A stretch of 64,000 bases of DNA from JAENVU01 sp964544295 (GCA_964544295.1 CAZJBJ010000001.1:1-64000); one strand, 5' to 3'; positions 26,092 to 35,250 are shown, numbered from the stretch's first letter. Numbers and translations: made by a program. The notes: generated from the sequence alone by a model not told the origin.

Positions 26092-26772
26092 ATGAAAAGG
26101 ATCTCCGCGCGCAACAGAGGACGAGCGAGACAACGCCTTGTTCCATACGTGCTGATCGTGGCCGTGATGGGTTGTGGTGCGTCCAACGACGGTGGAGTCT
26201 TGACGCCACCTCAACAACTCGACGGGGCAGCGAACGCCACTGCGAGGGAAGCAACTGATCCCGTCGTTTCCCACGTCGAGTGGTCGACGATCTTCGCTGA
26301 TATTGATGACATCAAATCGTCCGCTGATCTCGTTGTTCATGCTCGCGTCATGGCCGTCGAGGAAGACGGCCGAGTGGGTGGAACCTCCGGCAAGGACGCC
26401 GCCATACAGTTCCGTGAACTCACCGCTGAGGTCAAAGGACGACTGTTCGGCAACGCAGGCGAAACCATCCGGATACTGCAGGAGGGTTACAGCCTGTTCC
26501 CAGCCGGTTCTGTCCCCGAGGATCAGGCAACTCGATTCCCCTATTCGCCTGACGGGATGCGCTGGGCGCAACCCGGTGACGAGCTCGTTGTTGTCTTGAA
26601 GCGGGTGCAGACGACCGCTGGTGAGGCCTACACGATCGTCAATAGTCAGAGCTTGTTCTTCGTTGAAGATGGCGTCTTGGCTTCTTCCGGAGAAGTCAGA
26701 GACGACAGAGTCATCGATCAGATCGCTGGCGGTACCGTTGAGGACGTGACCGACCTCTTGTCATCCCAGTAG
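26092..26772 (+). CDS. Putative lipoprotein of unusual base composition
   Basis: 226 residues. A basic N-terminus (KRISARNRGRARQR), a hydrophobic run and VAVMGCG give a plausible lipobox cysteine at about residue 28. The mature part is soluble and beta-rich (VVHARVMAVEEDGRV, FRELTAEVKGRLFG, QPGDELVVVLKRV), which looks like a domain of uncharacterised exported proteins. Codon use is visibly less G/C-biased at the third position than in neighbouring genes (ttcttcgttgaagatggcgtcttggc), suggesting recent acquisition or low expression. No family or function is claimed. Confidence 0.8.
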   Translation: MKRISARNRGRARQRLVPYVLIVAVMGCGASNDGGVLTPPQQLDGAANATAREATDPVVSHVEWSTIFADIDDIKSSADLVVHARVMAVEEDGRVGGTSGKDAAIQFRELTAEVKGRLFGNAGETIRILQEGYSLFPAGSVPEDQATRFPYSPDGMRWAQPGDELVVVLKRVQTTAGEAYTIVNSQSLFFVEDGVLASSGEVRDDRVIDQIAGGTVEDVTDLLSSQ

Positions 26773-26895
26773 AACAGATGCGCTCCGACCAGACCTCTTG
26801 GGATTGGATCCTCCTCGCCGGACCGGTCGCTTCGGTGATCGCATCGTGAACCGCGGACGCGCCGTGAGTTCATCACACCGATATGGAGCGACCAG

Positions 26896-27954
26896 ATGAC
26901 CACCATCGAGGACATCACCGCCGACTACCTCAGCCGCGTGTTGGGGCAGGAGATCGTCGCCGTCGCCGCCGAACCGGTCGGGCTCGGCGTCGGCCTCATC
27001 GGCCAGCTGTACCGCGTCGTGCCGACGTACGCCGCCGGCGCGACCGGCCCCGCGGCGCTCATCGCGAAGCTGCCGGGCGCCACCGAGGAGTCCCGCTTCG
27101 TCGCGATGGTCCTGAACATGTACCAGAAGGAATGTGGCTTCTACCGCGAGTTGGCGGAGACGAGCGGCGGCATGTCGCCACCGGCGCATCACGTGGAGTT
27201 CGAACCCGAGAGCCATGACTTCGTGCTCCTGCTCGACGACCTCGGTCACCATCGCCAGGCCGACCAGATCACCGGCATCGAACTCGCCGACGCCGAGGTC
27301 GCGGTGCGCGGGCTCGCCCGTCTGAACGCGACGTGGTGGGAGCACCCGGATCTGCTCGCCAGCCCGTTCCTGCGGCCGCTCAACGAGTCCCCGTTCCCGG
27401 AAGCGGTCTCGATGAGCTACGACGCGGCCTGGCCGATCGCGTTGGAGACCTACGGCTCGATGATGTCCGACGACATCAAGGAGTTCGGGGCCCGCTACTC
27501 CGGCCGGTTCCGCTGGTTCTGCGATCGGCTGTGCGAATCGCCGGTCACGCTCACGCACGGGGACTGGCGCGGCGACAACCTGTTCTTCACCGGTGACGCG
27601 GAGCTCCCCCTCCTCGCGGTCGACTGGCAGCTGATCTCGGTCGCGAAGGGCATCAAGGACTTCACCTACTTCGTGGCCCAGAGCCTCCGGCCGGCAGACC
27701 GCTCCGCCCACGAGGAGGGGCTGCTCCGCATTTGGCTCGACGAGCTGAAGGCCAACGGCGTCGGCGGGTACGAGTTCGACCAGGCCTGGGAGGACTACCG
27801 CCTGAGCGTGGCGTGGGCGTTCGTCTACCCGGTGATCGCAACCTCGACCCTCGACGCCGCCGACGCCCGCGGCGTCGAACTCACCCGCTCGATGATGGAA
27901 CGCTCCATCGCCGCCATCGAAGGCGTGGACGCGCTCGCGGTCATCCCGGACTGA
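26896..27954 (+). CDS. APH/ecdysteroid-kinase-like phosphotransferase
   Basis: 352 residues. The Brenner-type catalytic loop THGDWRGDNLFF and the metal-binding VDWQLISVAKGIKDFTYFV place it in the APH/choline-kinase superfamily, close to the EcKL (DUF1679-like) branch. An upstream ggagcgaccag is a usable ribosome site. Such enzymes phosphorylate a hydroxyl on a small or CoA-linked substrate. It is not similar enough to the kinase at 9871 to be a recent duplicate. No partner gene clarifies the substrate. Confidence 0.88.
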   Translation: MTTIEDITADYLSRVLGQEIVAVAAEPVGLGVGLIGQLYRVVPTYAAGATGPAALIAKLPGATEESRFVAMVLNMYQKECGFYRELAETSGGMSPPAHHVEFEPESHDFVLLLDDLGHHRQADQITGIELADAEVAVRGLARLNATWWEHPDLLASPFLRPLNESPFPEAVSMSYDAAWPIALETYGSMMSDDIKEFGARYSGRFRWFCDRLCESPVTLTHGDWRGDNLFFTGDAELPLLAVDWQLISVAKGIKDFTYFVAQSLRPADRSAHEEGLLRIWLDELKANGVGGYEFDQAWEDYRLSVAWAFVYPVIATSTLDAADARGVELTRSMMERSIAAIEGVDALAVIPD

Positions 27955-27990
27955 GCCCTCCACCACCCGAGCCGACGGGCAGAAATATTT

Positions 27991-28016
27991 GGCGCTCGGT
28001 CATCCGCGCGAGCGCC
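27991..28016. terminator. Hairpin after the kinase gene
   Basis: ggcgctcg (27991-27998) pairs with cgagcgcc (28009-28016) around a 10-base loop, just downstream of an AT-rich agaaatattt. It could terminate the kinase transcript or form the first 5'-leader hairpin of the DUF4331 gene. Confidence 0.5.
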
Positions 28017-28025
28017 GAGACCGAA

Positions 28026-28053
28026 CCAGTCCCGTCACACTCAACGGGACTGG
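28026..28053 (+). promoter_or_regulatory. 5'-leader hairpin abutting the DUF4331 ribosome site
   Basis: A perfect 10-bp stem: ccagtcccgt (28026-28035) with acgggactgg (28044-28053), loop cacactca. Its right arm runs into the Shine-Dalgarno gggagg (28052-28057) that serves ATG 28064, so folding could limit ribosome access. Confidence 0.55.
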
Positions 28054-28063
28054 GAGGTTCCTC

Positions 28064-29107
28064 ATGCGCAAGCTCTTCATTGGCGTGGGCGCGCTGACGC
28101 TCGCTGCCACCTCGATTGGCGTCGGCACCAGTGCGTACGCCGCCGATCACCTCGATGCCCCGGCGGTCAAAACCGACGGTCGCACCGACATCAACGACGT
28201 CTACGCGTTCCGCTCACCCAACAACTCGGCCAACACCGTGCTGATCGCGACGGTGAATCCGCTCGCAGGAACGCAGAACGGCACGACGTTCCATCCTGAC
28301 GCCAAGTACCAGATCGTCGTCGACAACGACGGGGACGCACGATCGAACGGCTACATCGACTTCACCTTCGGCAAACCCTCCAAGTCCGGATCTCAGTCGG
28401 TCGAAGTCGAGTTCGACGTCGCGAAGAAGTACAAGGCCAAGGGCGACACCGACAAGGTGTTGTCGTTGAAGAAGTCCGACCAGGCCGTGGCGTGGGCCGG
28501 CCTCGCCGACGATCCGTTCTTCTTCGACCTGCAGGCGTTCAAGGACCAGGTCGTCGGTGAAGGCGGAGGTCGCACGTTCTGCGATGCCCATGCGACCAAC
28601 TTCTTCAAGGGACTGAACACGAACGCGATCGCGGTCGAAGTCCCGAGCCGGTGGCTCGGTGGCAACGCGATCGGCGTCTGGGGTCGTACTCGCCTCAACG
28701 GTGAGACGATCGACCGCATGGGTCGACCGGCGATCAACACCGTGTTCATTCCCGCCGCCGGGAAGGACGAGTTCAACCAGACCAAGCCCCAGAGTGACCG
28801 ATCCCGGTGGCTCTCGACCGTGGTCACCGGACTCAAGACCCTCAGTGGCCTCGATGGGACGGGCTACAACGACGAACAGGCGACGAGCATCGCCAACCTG
28901 TTGTTGCCCGATGTGCTCACCATCGACACGTCGTCGAACGCCGGTTTCGCGGACCTCAACGGCCGGAAACTCGACGACGACGTGATCGACACCGAGCTGA
29001 ACATCGTCACCGGTGGTCTCGGGGTCGGAGCCGTCCTCACCTCCGACTGTGTCGGGAACGACTCGGCCTTCACGGCGAGCTTCCCGTACCTCGCACCGAA
29101 GAACTGA
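28064..29107 (+). CDS. Exported DUF4331-family protein
   Basis: 347 residues. A signal peptide (MRKLFIGVGALTLAATSIGVGTSAYA, cleavage near AYA-ADH) leads to the characteristic DHLDAPAV...DINDVYAFRSP start of DUF4331 proteins. The C-terminal part includes GRPAINTVFIP and LLPDVLTIDTSS, again typical. A clean ribosome site (gggaggttcctc) fixes ATG 28064. The function of DUF4331 is not established. It is followed by a strong hairpin and then a TPR gene, probably as a functional pair. Confidence 0.92.
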   Translation: MRKLFIGVGALTLAATSIGVGTSAYAADHLDAPAVKTDGRTDINDVYAFRSPNNSANTVLIATVNPLAGTQNGTTFHPDAKYQIVVDNDGDARSNGYIDFTFGKPSKSGSQSVEVEFDVAKKYKAKGDTDKVLSLKKSDQAVAWAGLADDPFFFDLQAFKDQVVGEGGGRTFCDAHATNFFKGLNTNAIAVEVPSRWLGGNAIGVWGRTRLNGETIDRMGRPAINTVFIPAAGKDEFNQTKPQSDRSRWLSTVVTGLKTLSGLDGTGYNDEQATSIANLLLPDVLTIDTSSNAGFADLNGRKLDDDVIDTELNIVTGGLGVGAVLTSDCVGNDSAFTASFPYLAPKN

Positions 29108-29116
29108 CCGCGTCGA

Positions 29117-29155
29117 CGTCGGGGGTGGGCGGGTAATGCCCGCCCACCCCCGACG
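29117..29155. terminator. 17-bp perfect hairpin between DUF4331 and TPR genes
   Basis: cgtcgggggtgggcggg (29117-29133) is perfectly complementary to 29139-29155, loop taatg. Lying 10 bases past the DUF4331 stop, it can act as terminator or attenuator, giving more DUF4331 than TPR protein. No T-run follows. Confidence 0.75.
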
Positions 29156-29177
29156 CGCCACCCACGGAGCAGACACC

Positions 29178-30542
29178 ATGATCGTCCAGCCTGTGCTCGT
29201 CCCGAACCGCCACTTCCCGAACGCTGCTCGTGCTGCGCTCGTCGCCGTCGTCATCGCCGCGGTCATCGCGGTCGGGATCGCCGTGACCCGTCCCGATGCG
29301 CCCGGCCCGGTCGGCACGCCACTCCCGGATCCGGTCGTCATGCGTTCGGCATCGACGGGCACACCTGCGATTGCGACGACGGTCGGGTTCTGGGCGCAAC
29401 GGGTGGCTGCCGATCGGATCGACCTGCCCTCCCGGAGGTTCTACGCGCGATCCCTGATGGCCCAGGCCGCCGAGTCGGGCGACCTCACGGGCTACGAGGC
29501 GGCCGAGGAACAGTTCCGCACGGCAGTTGCGCAGAGCCCTCGGGACGCCCAGTCCCTGCTCGGGCTCGCCGGCGCGCTCGCGGCGCAACATGAATTCGCG
29601 ACGACAGCATCGCTCGCTCGGCAAGTTCTCGACCGCGATCCGGCGTCGATACCGGCTCGCGTCAGCCTTGGCGATGCGCAGTTCGAACTCGGCCAGTACC
29701 GGGCGGCCCGTGCCACCTACGACGGGCTCGCGGCGATGTTGCCCGGCTCGGGCACCGTCGCAAGCCGCGCCGCACGGGTCGCGCAGCTCGACGGCGACGC
29801 GACGAGGGCCGTCGACGCCGCCCGCCGCGCTCTCATCGCCGTCGGCGACCTCGATCAGCGGCCGGCCGACGCCGCGTTCTACTGGTTCCAGCTCGCGAAC
29901 TACGAGCTCCAAGCGGGACGAATCGTCGATGCGGGCAAGCACCTCGAAGCGGGGCTGCGGATCGCACCCCGACACCTTCCCAGCCTCGAACTCCTCGCCC
30001 GTGTCCGCGTGGAGCAAGGCCGGTTGCCCGAAGCCCGACGCCGCTACCGGAGTCTGGTCACCACCACACCTGCAGCGGATCTGCACGGTGAGCTGGCGAA
30101 GGTCGAACGCGCGCTCGGGCACACCGCGGCCGCACGCGAACAGGTTGCGCTGGGGCTCCGAGTCGGTCACGAGCAACTCGGACGGTTCCCGGCGGAGCGA
30201 CGCCACCTCGCGTCGTTCTTCGCCGACACGGAACCGGCGACCGCTCTGGCCGCCGCGCGCACCGACTTCGCGGCCCGTCAGGACATTCACTCCGCCGGAA
30301 TCCTCGCGTGGGCCGAATACCGCACCGGCCACCTCGCGGCCGCCGTCCGCCACTCGCGCGCCGCGCTCCGATTCGGCACGGCCGACCCCGTGCTGCGGGC
30401 CCAGGGCGGGCTCATCGAGGCCCGGGCCGGTCACGACACCCGGGCCCGACGGCTCCTCACCGCGGCGCTGCGAGACCGACCGAACTACGACCTCGAGTGG
30501 GCACCCCGGGCGCGGGCCGCCCTGGACCGACTCGAGGACTGA
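29178..30542 (+). CDS. Membrane-anchored tetratricopeptide-repeat protein
   Basis: 454 residues. A signal anchor near residues 16-37, then about residues 90-450 as repeated helical pairs with TPR-like spacing, e.g. AEEQFRTAVAQSPRDAQSLLGLAGAL, ASLARQVLDRDPASIPARVSLGDA, GKHLEAGLRIAPRHLPSLELLAR and RLLTAALRDRPNYDLEW. TPRs form a protein-binding scaffold, here outside the membrane. ATG 29178 has ggagcagacacc upstream. It follows the DUF4331 gene after a strong hairpin and probably assists or binds that protein. Confidence 0.87.
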   Translation: MIVQPVLVPNRHFPNAARAALVAVVIAAVIAVGIAVTRPDAPGPVGTPLPDPVVMRSASTGTPAIATTVGFWAQRVAADRIDLPSRRFYARSLMAQAAESGDLTGYEAAEEQFRTAVAQSPRDAQSLLGLAGALAAQHEFATTASLARQVLDRDPASIPARVSLGDAQFELGQYRAARATYDGLAAMLPGSGTVASRAARVAQLDGDATRAVDAARRALIAVGDLDQRPADAAFYWFQLANYELQAGRIVDAGKHLEAGLRIAPRHLPSLELLARVRVEQGRLPEARRRYRSLVTTTPAADLHGELAKVERALGHTAAAREQVALGLRVGHEQLGRFPAERRHLASFFADTEPATALAAARTDFAARQDIHSAGILAWAEYRTGHLAAAVRHSRAALRFGTADPVLRAQGGLIEARAGHDTRARRLLTAALRDRPNYDLEWAPRARAALDRLED

Positions 30543-30631
30543 CCGACTCGCCCCTCGCTCCACCTGAGTCGCCCGGACGTCGGAGTTCGTACGCGCACCA
30601 CCCGGTCCAAGACTCCGGCGATCGAGGCGCC

Positions 30632-31723
30632 TCAGACTCCGGACACGGCATCGAGCCGGAGGTATTCCTCACTCGTGTCGACGTGGTCTTCGAAGTCGAT
30701 CACGCCGAGTTCGGTGAAGCGGTCGCGCAGCCACCGGTCGCGACCGTCGAGCAGGCCGAGCTTCTTGCAGTTCGGCACGATCTTGGCGAACAGCATGCGC
30801 TGGAACAGCACCTCCTCCTCGCTCTGTTGCCGCACGAAGTAGGGCACGATCTCGCGGGGTGACACGCCGAGTCGTTCCCACACCTCCTGGTGCAGGAACC
30901 GGTCGCGCATGCGCACCGCGGCCTCGAAGACGAACTCCTGGCGTTCGCGCAGCTCCGGACCGGAGATCTCGGCGTAGGCCTCCTGGAGGCTCAACACTCC
31001 GAACGCGACGTGGCGCGCCTCGTCCGACATCACGTACCGCAACAGCTGTTTGAGGAGCGGCTCGTTCGTCGTCTGGTACATCGCGCCGAACGCGGCGAGG
31101 GCGAGCCCTTCGACCATGATCTGCATGCCGAGGTAGGTGATGTCCCACCGTGAGTCGGACAGGATGTCGTCGATCAGCGCGCCGAGGTGCGCGTTCATCG
31201 GATACCGCGTGTCGAGCTTCTCGTCGAGGTACCGCGCGAACACCTCCACATGGCGGGCTTCGTCCATCACCTGGGTCGACGCGTAGTACTTGGCGTCGAT
31301 CCAGGGGACGGTCTCCACGATCCGAGCGGTGCAGAGCAACGCACCCTGCTCCCCATGGAGGAACTGGCTCGCCCGGTGGGCCAGGTTCTCGACCGCGTAC
31401 CGGTTGAACTCCTGCTCGCCCCAGCGGGCGACCGGCGAGCCCTTCTCGTCCATGATCGCCCGCACGTACTTCATACGGCCGTCGCGCGCACCGAGCTCGA
31501 CCGCGGTCCGTTCGGGATCCACATCGATCGACCAGTCGAGATCCGTCGAACCGTTCCACTGGCCGGTCTTGGCCTTCTCGTACAGCTTCTCGAGCTGCGG
31601 GCGTGCGCCCTTGGCGTAGTCCGAAGTGAACAGGGCTCCGGCGTCGGAACTCACACCGTGGAGCGTTTCGTCAGGCGCGGCATTGGTCATCGCGAGGATG
31701 GCGTCGACATCGTTGAGGTCCAT
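30632..31723 (-). CDS. Ferritin-like diiron-carboxylate protein
   Basis: 363 residues. A complete diiron ligand set is legible: E125 (HGEQGALL), E155 and H158 (MDEARHVEVF), E205 (MVEGLALAAF), E235 and H238 (MSDEARHVAFG), i.e. E...ExxH...E...ExxH on four helices. This matches R2-like and AurF-like oxygenases more than iron-storage ferritins. It could oxygenate or desaturate a substrate, but no partner reductase is adjacent. ATG 31723 is chosen for lack of a better-supported start; GTG 31774 in frame is an alternative. It diverges from the membrane/exported pair at 31875-33313. Confidence 0.87.
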   Translation of the reverse strand: MDLNDVDAILAMTNAAPDETLHGVSSDAGALFTSDYAKGARPQLEKLYEKAKTGQWNGSTDLDWSIDVDPERTAVELGARDGRMKYVRAIMDEKGSPVARWGEQEFNRYAVENLAHRASQFLHGEQGALLCTARIVETVPWIDAKYYASTQVMDEARHVEVFARYLDEKLDTRYPMNAHLGALIDDILSDSRWDITYLGMQIMVEGLALAAFGAMYQTTNEPLLKQLLRYVMSDEARHVAFGVLSLQEAYAEISGPELRERQEFVFEAAVRMRDRFLHQEVWERLGVSPREIVPYFVRQQSEEEVLFQRMLFAKIVPNCKKLGLLDGRDRWLRDRFTELGVIDFEDHVDTSEEYLRLDAVSGV

Positions 31724-31874
31724 CGCCGCACCGTACGGGCGAGGGTCACCGGTGGTCAACGAGTCGTCGCTCACCTGGCGCGCCCAGCGGTTGACGCGAC
31801 GGGCGGACGGCGCGACGATCACGGTCTCCGAGGCAGGGAGGGCAGATGAGAGCATCATCCAGTGAGTTCGCCGC

Positions 31875-32666
31875 ATGAGCGCGACCTTCGTCGTCACGCG
31901 CGGCTGGGCGTTGGTGTTCGTACTCGGCGGTACGGCCCTGCTGCTCATCGTCGCACGGGCGATCATCGGCACCCGACCACCCGAAGGGGCAACTCCCGCG
32001 ATGGCTCGGCGACGGGGCCTCGGCGGCCTGGTGATCGGGACCGACGGTCGCGCCTCGACATCGAAGGTCCAGGCGGTGCTGTGGACGTTCGCCGTCTTCT
32101 TCGCGATCACATTCCTCCTGATCTGGGGCCGCTCGTCGGGTTGTGACGCCGAGAATCCGCCGGGCGAGTGCCGGGAAGCGGCGCAGGCTCGCGCCGCATT
32201 CGAGAGGCTCGTCGACCATGGGATTCAGGGTCAGTACTTCGTGCTCATGGGATTCCCGGTCGCGGTGGCGATCGCGGCCAAGGCGATGACGCAGGCGCAG
32301 GTCGACGACCATGGCGACGACACGAAGCCGGCCATCGACGACGATCGCGATGGCATCATCCAGGGCCTCCGTGAGGTCGCGTCGAACGATCACGGCGAGC
32401 TCGACCTGCTCGACTTCCAATACTTCGTCTTCAACCTGTTGGCCCTGGCGTTCTTCTTCGTCGAGTTCCTGACCCACCCGGGCCAGGGGCTTCCCGATCT
32501 GCCGGCGACCCTCGTCGCACTGACCGGGGTCTCGGCCGCCGGCTACACCACGAAGAAGGGCCTGATCGCGGCCGCACCACCGAAGCCGACGGCACGCCGT
32601 CGGCGGGGCGATGCCGCAGAGCGCGACGCGACCCCGGGCGCGACCGGGACGGAGCCCGTCACATGA
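31875..32666 (+). CDS. Multi-pass membrane protein, unknown function
   Basis: 263 residues with about five membrane segments (near 10-31, 66-84, 119-136, 182-199, 207-225) and a charged C-terminal tail. The pattern STSKVQAVLWTFAVFFAI after a short loop, and LPDLPATLVALTGVSAAGYTTKK at the end, recurs in uncharacterised bacterial membrane proteins I have seen, but I cannot name a family. Its stop overlaps the next ATG by four bases, so it is coupled to the exported protein at 32663. The pair diverges from the diiron gene. Confidence 0.8.
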   Translation: MSATFVVTRGWALVFVLGGTALLLIVARAIIGTRPPEGATPAMARRRGLGGLVIGTDGRASTSKVQAVLWTFAVFFAITFLLIWGRSSGCDAENPPGECREAAQARAAFERLVDHGIQGQYFVLMGFPVAVAIAAKAMTQAQVDDHGDDTKPAIDDDRDGIIQGLREVASNDHGELDLLDFQYFVFNLLALAFFFVEFLTHPGQGLPDLPATLVALTGVSAAGYTTKKGLIAAAPPKPTARRRRGDAAERDATPGATGTEPVT

Positions 32667-33313
32667 CGGCTGCGAGGACCCGTGGGCGCACCGCGGCCGG
32701 CCTCAGCGGCGTGATCGTGGCGGCCAGCGCGTTCGGCATCACCGCGCTCGATCACGCGTCCCGACCGGTCCGGCGCACCCCCACACCCGCGACCCGCACC
32801 AACCACGTCGAACGGGATCTGGAACCCACCGTGCGCTGCGGCCGCCAACGGTGGGCGGTCAAGACCGCGACCGACCCAGCCGCCGCCTCGATCGATCTGC
32901 AGACCGTGAAGTCCACGACGATCGCCCGACTGAGCTCGCTCCCCCGGCCCGCAAATACGGGCACCCGCACAGCACCGGTCGAGACGACGATCTACTCCGT
33001 CCGCGCGACGTTGACGACGTACCTCCGCGAAGACGACAGCGACTACCACCTCGTGCTCGAAGACACCCGCGGGAACACGATGATCGCCGAGATGCCGTCG
33101 CCCGACTGCGCCGTCGGGAGTCGACTCCGCCGCGAGATCACCGCGGTCCGAGGCGCGTTCGACCGGAAGTTCGCGGTGTCCGGCTCGGCCAAGTCGGTGT
33201 CGCAACGCGTCACCGTGACCGGGGTCGGCTTCTTCGACTTCGTCCACACGCAGACCGGCGTCGCCGACAACGCCATCGAGCTGCATCCCGTGACCGAGAT
33301 CCACTTCGGCTGA
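32663..33313 (+). CDS. Exported protein of a recurrent uncharacterised family
   Basis: 216 residues with a signal anchor near 10-30. The core has WAVKTATDPAAASIDL, TTIARLSSLPRP, VETTIYSVRATLTTYLREDDSDYHLVLED, GNTMIAEMPSPDC and VTVTGVGFFDFVHTQTGVADNAIELHPVTEIHFG. This is a widespread but functionally unknown extracellular bacterial domain that I recognise from recurrent wording, not from a named Pfam entry. It overlaps the membrane protein gene by four bases, suggesting the two act together. Confidence 0.8.
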   Translation: MTAARTRGRTAAGLSGVIVAASAFGITALDHASRPVRRTPTPATRTNHVERDLEPTVRCGRQRWAVKTATDPAAASIDLQTVKSTTIARLSSLPRPANTGTRTAPVETTIYSVRATLTTYLREDDSDYHLVLEDTRGNTMIAEMPSPDCAVGSRLRREITAVRGAFDRKFAVSGSAKSVSQRVTVTGVGFFDFVHTQTGVADNAIELHPVTEIHFG

Positions 33314-33412
33314 TCGGGCAGGCGCACGACCCCGCCCGCCCGCCATCGGCACCAGGTCGCTTCCGCCCGGGAGACCCTACGATCCCCGCACCGGCGAGCG
33401 ACGGGAGCAACG

Positions 33413-34216
33413 ATGCAACTCGACAGTGCCCACGTGGTCCTCACCGGAGCGAGCCGCGGTATCGGTCGCGAACTCGTCCACGTCCTCGCCGACCGCGGCG
33501 CGCGGCTGGCGCTCGTCGCCCGCGACGCCGACGCGCTGGACGCGCTCGTCGGCGCCATCGGTGAGACGCGCGCGGCCGCATACCCCTGCGATCTCGGTGA
33601 CCCGACGGCGATCGACGGTCTGATCGCTCGCATCGAGGCCGACCGAGGCGCGGTGGACGTGCTCGTCAACAACGCCGGGCTCGACCACACCGGCTCGTTC
33701 ACGGCCATGACGGCCGCGCAACTTCGCGCCGTGGTGGGTGTGAACCTCATCGCCACCGCGGAGCTCTGTCGGCAGATCCTGCCGGGCATGACCGGGCGCA
33801 GTCGCGGGCACGTCGTCAACGTGTCGAGCATCGGCGGATCACTCCCGAGCGCGGGCGTCATCGCCTACTGCGCGACGAAGGCGGGGGTGAACCAGTTCAC
33901 CGCCGGTCTGCGCGCCGAACTCAAGCACACCGGGGTCGGGACCACGCTCGTGGAGGTCGGCCCGGTCGCCACCGAGATGATGGATCACCTGCGGGAGTAC
34001 GCGCCGACGGCGAACGGCGTGCGTCGGCTCGAACGCCTCGGCCTCTCCCGGGACCTCGACCCGCACGTCGTCGCGGTGGCCATGGCCGATGCGATCGCGT
34101 CCGACCGGCCCCACCTGCGGATGCCGAAACGTCAGGCCCCGATCTCGGCCATCGCCGAACTCCCCCGCCGCATCGGCTCCCTGATCACCCTCGGCCTCAC
34201 AACCTCCGCGAGCTAG
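33413..34216 (+). CDS. Short-chain dehydrogenase/reductase (SDR)
   Basis: 267 residues of a classical SDR: cofactor motif TGASRGIG (about 11-18), NNAG (about 88), the catalytic Ser in VSSIGGS, and YCATK with the Tyr and Lys, then VEVGPVATEMM. It oxidises a hydroxyl or reduces a ketone with NAD(P). An upstream gacgggagcaacg is a ribosome site. It ends by a 4-base convergent overlap with the LLM gene at 34213. Substrate unknown. Confidence 0.92.
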   Translation: MQLDSAHVVLTGASRGIGRELVHVLADRGARLALVARDADALDALVGAIGETRAAAYPCDLGDPTAIDGLIARIEADRGAVDVLVNNAGLDHTGSFTAMTAAQLRAVVGVNLIATAELCRQILPGMTGRSRGHVVNVSSIGGSLPSAGVIAYCATKAGVNQFTAGLRAELKHTGVGTTLVEVGPVATEMMDHLREYAPTANGVRRLERLGLSRDLDPHVVAVAMADAIASDRPHLRMPKRQAPISAIAELPRRIGSLITLGLTTSAS

Positions 34217-35250
34217 CGCTTGTCAGCCTTCAGGCCCTCGATCACCGCGGCCCAGCGTTCGCGATCGGCTTCGTAGGGGGCGTAGAACGAGAGCCGGTCG
34301 ACGATGTCGCCGTAGCGCGCCGAGAGTTCGGCGGCGATCGACTCGGGCGCACCGACCACGGCGAACGTCTCGAGGATTTCGTCGTCGATGAGCTCGCCCA
34401 TCTCGACCCACTTCCCCTGCTTCGAGAGCGCGTTGAGGTCGGTCTGGAGATCACCCCAGCCGTGCAGTTCCAGCACGCCCCGGTACGCGGGGGTCGATCC
34501 GTAGAACGCGATCTGCTGCTTGGTTCCCGCGCGAGCCTTCTCCATCTGCTCGTCGTTCGTCCCGGTGACGACGAAGAGCGGCCCGGAGAGCTGGAAGTCG
34601 GCCCGGGTCTTGCCAGCCTTCTCCCAGCCGCGGGCGAGCGCCGGGAGGGTCACCTCGCGGACGTACCGCTCAGTGGTGAAACCGTGCAGGATGATGCCGT
34701 CGCACACCTCGCCCGCGACCTCGGTCATCTTCTCGCCGACCGCCGCGAGGAACACCTTCGGCGGGCCCCACTCGATCGGACCCGGGTTGAAGAACGGCGT
34801 CATCAGGGTGTGGCGGTAGAACTCGCCCTCGAACTGCAGCGGCGTCCCGTCCTGCCAGTTGGCCCAGATCGCCCGCATCGCCAGCACCAGCTCGCGCATG
34901 CGCGCCGCGGGCGACGACCACGGCATCGAGAACCGCTTCTCGATGTGCGGCTTGATCTGGCTGCCCAACCCGAGAATGAACCGGCCACCGGAATAGCCCT
35001 GCAGATCCCACGCGGTGTTGGCGAGCGTCATCGGGCTGCGGGCGAACGCCACCGCGATCCCGGTGCCCAACTCGATGCGCTCGGTGTGTTCGGCCGCGAT
35101 CAGTAGCGGATAGAACGGGTCGTGGTTGGTCTCGGCCGACCAGATCCCGTCGTAGCCGAGTTCCTCCTGTGCTCGGGCCGCCGACCCGATCCCTGCCAGA
35201 CCCTGTGCCCCACTCGCCGAGATCGAACCGATCCCCCCATCGACCTTCAT
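34213..35250 (-). CDS. LLM-class F420-dependent oxidoreductase
   Basis: 345 residues. ATG 35250 has an excellent Shine-Dalgarno (aaggaggacgt). Motifs include LGYDGIWSAETNHDPFYPLLIAAEHTERIELGTGIAVAFARSPMTLANTAWDLQGYSGGRFILGLGSQIKPHIEKRFSMPW, typical of actinobacterial F420-dependent LLM enzymes (the TIGR03617-like group). It likely oxidises a hydrophobic substrate with F420. The convergent SDR may share a pathway, since its 3' end overlaps by four bases. Confidence 0.93.
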   Translation of the reverse strand: MKVDGGIGSISASGAQGLAGIGSAARAQEELGYDGIWSAETNHDPFYPLLIAAEHTERIELGTGIAVAFARSPMTLANTAWDLQGYSGGRFILGLGSQIKPHIEKRFSMPWSSPAARMRELVLAMRAIWANWQDGTPLQFEGEFYRHTLMTPFFNPGPIEWGPPKVFLAAVGEKMTEVAGEVCDGIILHGFTTERYVREVTLPALARGWEKAGKTRADFQLSGPLFVVTGTNDEQMEKARAGTKQQIAFYGSTPAYRGVLELHGWGDLQTDLNALSKQGKWVEMGELIDDEILETFAVVGAPESIAAELSARYGDIVDRLSFYAPYEADRERWAAVIEGLKADKR

